From Setaria digitata (taxonomy: Eukaryota > Nematoda > Chromadorea > Rhabditida > Setariidae): a stretch of DNA of 64,000 nt. Every line of letters starts with the position of its first letter. Within the stretch, counting starts at the first letter, position 1. A program made the position numbers and the translations under genes. Of the stretch, positions 60,286 to 64,000 are shown in pieces. The notes under the pieces were generated by a model, which was not told where the DNA came from, did no database searches, and saw only the letters and a list, made by a program, of their open reading frames with translations. The stretch spans positions 434,001 to 498,000 of the forward strand of contig RCAB01000010.1 of NCBI GenBank assembly GCA_003640385.1, in the 5' to 3' direction.

Positions 60286-63200
60286 ATGTTGACCAGAGAG
60301 CAGATCGTCGATCTTGCTGGGAGATTTTCGACGGTTAGTTCTTGACATCGTTTTTTAGCCTTTAATGTTGGTAATAACGGAAGTTAAGTCAGGAAATTAA
60401 GGCGTAGAAATCCGTGGTAATTTTCAATTTTGCTAATCATTTCGCTTGACAAGTGATGGTTTTAGGTTAATGAAAGTGGTTGTGGTACGATACCAGTAGC
60501 AGATGTCCAAGAAGCACTCAAAATTACGGGAATTGATCTCCCTGGTTTCCAAGTAAATTTACGCTTTTGTTTTAGCATTAAATTAGTGAGCAGAATGAGG
60601 ACTTGTTTTTGATATAGGTTTAATACAGGTTTAAAAATAAGATATTTTTCACCTTACATAGAATGCTACGTTTCTAGTTTCGCGAGTTAATGAAACGCTA
60701 TGGAAGCGCGAAGGACTTGGCATTTGATGATTTCCAAAATTTGTTTATCGAATTACGTAGCGAGAAAGATCAGGAAGTGAATGAATGGAAACAACGAATT
60801 GGTTCAGTAACTGGTGCTTATACAGTAAAGGGATTATCAGAACAAAGTAACGAGGAAATTGTGCATACCATTCGTGTTGAAGTCTGTTTTATTTCAGATC
60901 AAATAATCAGTTGGACATAACTGCATAAATTTCTACCAGAAACTGTGCTTCCTTTCCTTCCTTTGTTTTTTATTTCTAGTTCTGTTTTTATTACAAGCGG
61001 TAGTAATTAGTAAGAAGTGTTTAAAACATGCATTTTTTTTCTTTTTTTTTTTTTTTTTTTTTTTTGTAGGAGGAGGTAGCCTTTTCAAACTGGATTAACA
61101 GTAATTTGTATAATGATGCGGATTTGAAAAATTTGGTCCCGGTAAAAACTGATGGTGGAGATCTTTACCAAAAAGTACAAGATGGACTGATCATATGGTA
61201 ATGTTTTTTTCTATGTTTCACCGAAATTTTCGATTCGATCTCCACTTTAGAGAAGCAGGAAAAACAAAGAAAATCCCTAAATTCAGCAGCTGGTTTTAGG
61301 TTGTGAGTTAGATTGAGGTCATTGCTTTGACTGCCGTTTGCAGCAAGCTCATCAACTTGGCAGTCCCTGATACCATTGATGAAAGAGCCATCAACAAGAA
61401 ACATTTGAATACATATACAAAACTAGAAAATTTGACGTTGGCACTGATGTCGGCACAAGCTATCGGTTGTAATATCGTCAATATCGATGGTGATGATCTA
61501 AGTAAGGGCAAACCACATCTTGTGCTTGGTCTTCTTTGGCAAATCATTCGGGCAAGTGCTGTAATTTTCCAAACAAAGTTTTTTTTTTTTTTCTTTTCTC
61601 TGACTTGACGTTTTTCTCGTAAAATATAATACGAAGCTTACAATCTTCGCCTTGTCCTTCATTTTAAATGGCCTGTAGGACCAGGCTAAAGTTATGTAAG
61701 TTGTATCTTGGGTATTTAAAAATTAACTAGTTTAGCTCAATATATTGTTTTCAAGAATTATCGCGGAATAAGGTTAAAATTGCTGATAGAAATTGAGGGT
61801 GGCGTTCTTAGTGAGATTAACTCAGGATCTGAAGAATGCTAAATAATCGTTTCACTATTTTAATATTACAGATCGGTTTGTTTAATCAAATCGATTTACG
61901 GCATGTGCCTGGACTATTTCGATTGTTGCAAGAAGGTGAAACATTGGATGATTTACGCAAACTTTCACCTGAGCAAATCTTAATACGCTGGGTAAATTAT
62001 CATTTAGCAAAGGTATTCCTGTTTATTCAGATACTTTCAGCTGTTTCCCATGTAGTTTTTTTTTCTTTTTGTTAGCAAAAATAACGTTGGGTTTTTAAAA
62101 ATCCCTTTTGAGCAGCAATCAATTTCAAAATGTGGAAGAGGGATAAATAGATTTATTTGGGTAAATTTGTTCAGCTGAATTTTCTTAGCAACAAGCTTGT
62201 TAAGTCATTGGGCCAAAACAGCTCACAGTTTTCTTAATTACTTTTCAATGTTCCATTTCACTTCCGTTTGCTTATGAATATTTAAAGGCTGGCATGGATC
62301 GCAGGTTAACGAATTTCACCACAGATGTTAGCGATTCGGAGATTTACACTTATTTACTTCATGAGATTGCTCCAAAAACTACTGATGTTTCTCTTTATCC
62401 ACTGTCCATCAAGGTATGTGTTCTCACCTTCTAATTTTTTCCACTGATAATTTAAAACCAGAAACATATTGAAGTGATTCCGTACGATTTTCTTATGTTA
62501 AGCCCGTGTTTTTTGAAGATCACATACCTATACCCAAACCAATCATTGCTGTGTATTGCCACGACTATACTTTTAATTCTTTCTGTTGTAAAAGCTTCAT
62601 TTATTTGATTCCTTTGTTACTCTGCATTTCTAAAAGTTCTATTTTGATTGCTGCGCTCACTGGGTGTGAATCTCATCATATTTACCTCCCGTTTATTGAA
62701 AAAGTCGTTTGAATACCTTATTCATAAAATGTATTGCGTGGAGCTAGGAAGGAATTGAGTAACTTCGCATACTATCACGTTTCGAAATTCAGTAGCGTCA
62801 GTAAGGCGATTTAATGAACAAAAGGATTAGTTGAAAATAAATATCTTAACCTGAACGTGATTTCTGCAAGCATATTTTGCCATTAAAAGTTTCGAATAGA
62901 ACTGGGGATTTCCTGTATACTAATCATCAGATTTCCCTATTTATAATGTGGGGAATATATACCCGAGCAATTTTTATATTCAAGAACTTCTTGCTGCATT
63001 CTCCTTCATTTTTAATTCTAGAAGCAAGACGTTAAGAATTTGGAGAAGTAAGAAGGAGCTAAAAAAAATGAGCATTGTCCTGATTTTTTAAATTGTTGTA
63101 GGGCAACGTACAAAGAGCGGCGGCGATGTTGAATGAAGCTGAAAAGATAGACTGCCGTGAATTTGTTGCGCCAAACGATGTTGCTCAGGGGAATTATAAA

Positions 63201-64000
63201 TTAAATCTGGCATTTGTTGCCAATCTTTTCAATAAATATCCAGGACTTCCTGAGCCAGGAGCGGATGAATTCGGTAAGTTCTAGTAATTATTATGTCAAG
63301 AGTGGTAACAAAGAAACGAAAATAATTCTGGAAGGTGAACAGGGTGTTTTATTTTACATTACAGTTAGCAGTTTCATACTTTGAATATGGTAGTCTTGTT
63401 CCGAACTAACTTCCTGTTCTTAATTCTGGTTAATACTTTAATATTTTATGAAATTCAGTGCATTCAGAAATCGATGCTGCTGATGAAACACGTGAGGAGA
63501 AGACGTATAGGAATTGGATGAACAGTATGGGTGTTGATCCACACGTAAATTGGTTGTATGGCGATCTCTGCAGCGGTGTTATTATTTTTCAGGTTAGTTT
63601 CAACTTTTTTGTTTTGTTGCTGACAGTGTATGATAACGTCAGAAACCATCTCGAAAATAGTGGTTGATTATAAGCCCATTTTTTGTCTTGTTCGTCACTG
63701 ATTTTATATATATTGTAAATTAATAATTGTTGAGACATCTTTTTTTTTTTCTTTAGCTTTACGATATAATTCGTCCCGGAATAGTGAATTGGAAACGAGT
63801 GGTTAAAAAGTTTTCGAAATTAAAAGGTATGATGGATCAAATTCAGAACTGTAACTATGCAGTTGAACTTGGCAAAGAACTACGGTTTTCACTGGTTGGA
63901 ATACAAGGGAAAGATATTTATGATGGTAATCAGACGCTTACACTTGGTTTGTTTTCGTATTTCGAAGTGTTTTTACGTGACACAGCGTGGAATCCAAATT
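60286..64000 (+). CDS. plst-1: Plastin/fimbrin actin-bundling protein, 3' end missing
   Basis: Exons: 60286-60333, 60466-60552, 60678-60881, 61070-61197, 61344-61551, 61872-62012, 62288-62413, 63102-63273, 63459-63592 and 63757 to the edge. All join in phase for about 497 residues; roughly 130 more would be expected outside. Order: an EF-hand headpiece ([20 protein letters not shown]...), then calponin-homology domains. CH1 has [30 protein letters not shown] and [17 protein letters not shown]2 is [15 protein letters not shown] to [19 protein letters not shown]3 starts at [25 protein letters not shown] and includes [12 protein letters not shown] and [11 protein letters not shown]. Plastins crosslink actin filaments in cortex and cytokinesis. 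The EF-hands lack several calcium ligands. Intron 5 starts with GC. Confidence 0.93.

Overview
The window looks like nuclear DNA from a nematode, most likely a clade III (filarial or spirurid) worm. It is AT-rich, every recognised gene is cut into many short exons by GT-AG introns, and a patched-related (PTR) gene, a family strongly expanded in nematodes, is present. Six genes have a TTNAG-type splice acceptor 5 to 39 nt before their start codon, as expected if mRNAs receive a spliced leader. No SL RNA, tRNA, rRNA, CRISPR or bacterial-type operon was found. Exons were joined by eye on reading phase, splice consensus and family resemblance.

Layout, left to right. (1) The 5' end of a mitochondrial glutamate carrier (minus, runs off the left edge). 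(2) An ERGIC2/Erv41-type ER-Golgi cargo receptor subunit (minus, all nine exons resolved). (3) A long gene for a membrane-anchored M1 zinc aminopeptidase (minus, about 9.7 kb, with a roughly 235-bp TA microsatellite in one intron). (4) A 6-kb stretch with no recognisable gene. (5) A RASEF/Rab45-type EF-hand Rab GTPase (plus). (6) A patched-related membrane protein (minus) with a fold-back repeat in an intron. (7) An ASNSD1-type asparagine-synthetase-like protein (minus) whose amidotransferase half looks degenerate. (8) BBS4, a BBSome subunit (plus), with a decayed copy of one exon in the next intron. (9) The SR splicing factor SRSF1/rsp-3 (plus) with a short RS tail. (10) A 9-kb gene-poor stretch containing a perfect GC-rich hairpin and an orphan exon-like segment. 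(11) A plastin/fimbrin actin-bundling gene (plus), cut by the right edge.

The genes belong to unrelated housekeeping pathways (mitochondrial transport, secretion, peptide trimming, membrane traffic, cilia, splicing, actin). Spacing of about 0.8 to 9 kb gives no sign of operons. I see no clear new multi-gene system. The most unusual items are the decayed BBS4 exon, the altered amidotransferase region of ASNSD1 with a look-alike ORF inside its intron, two GC-AG introns, the 22-bp perfect hairpin near 59.8 kb and the intronic fold-back element near 34.6 kb.
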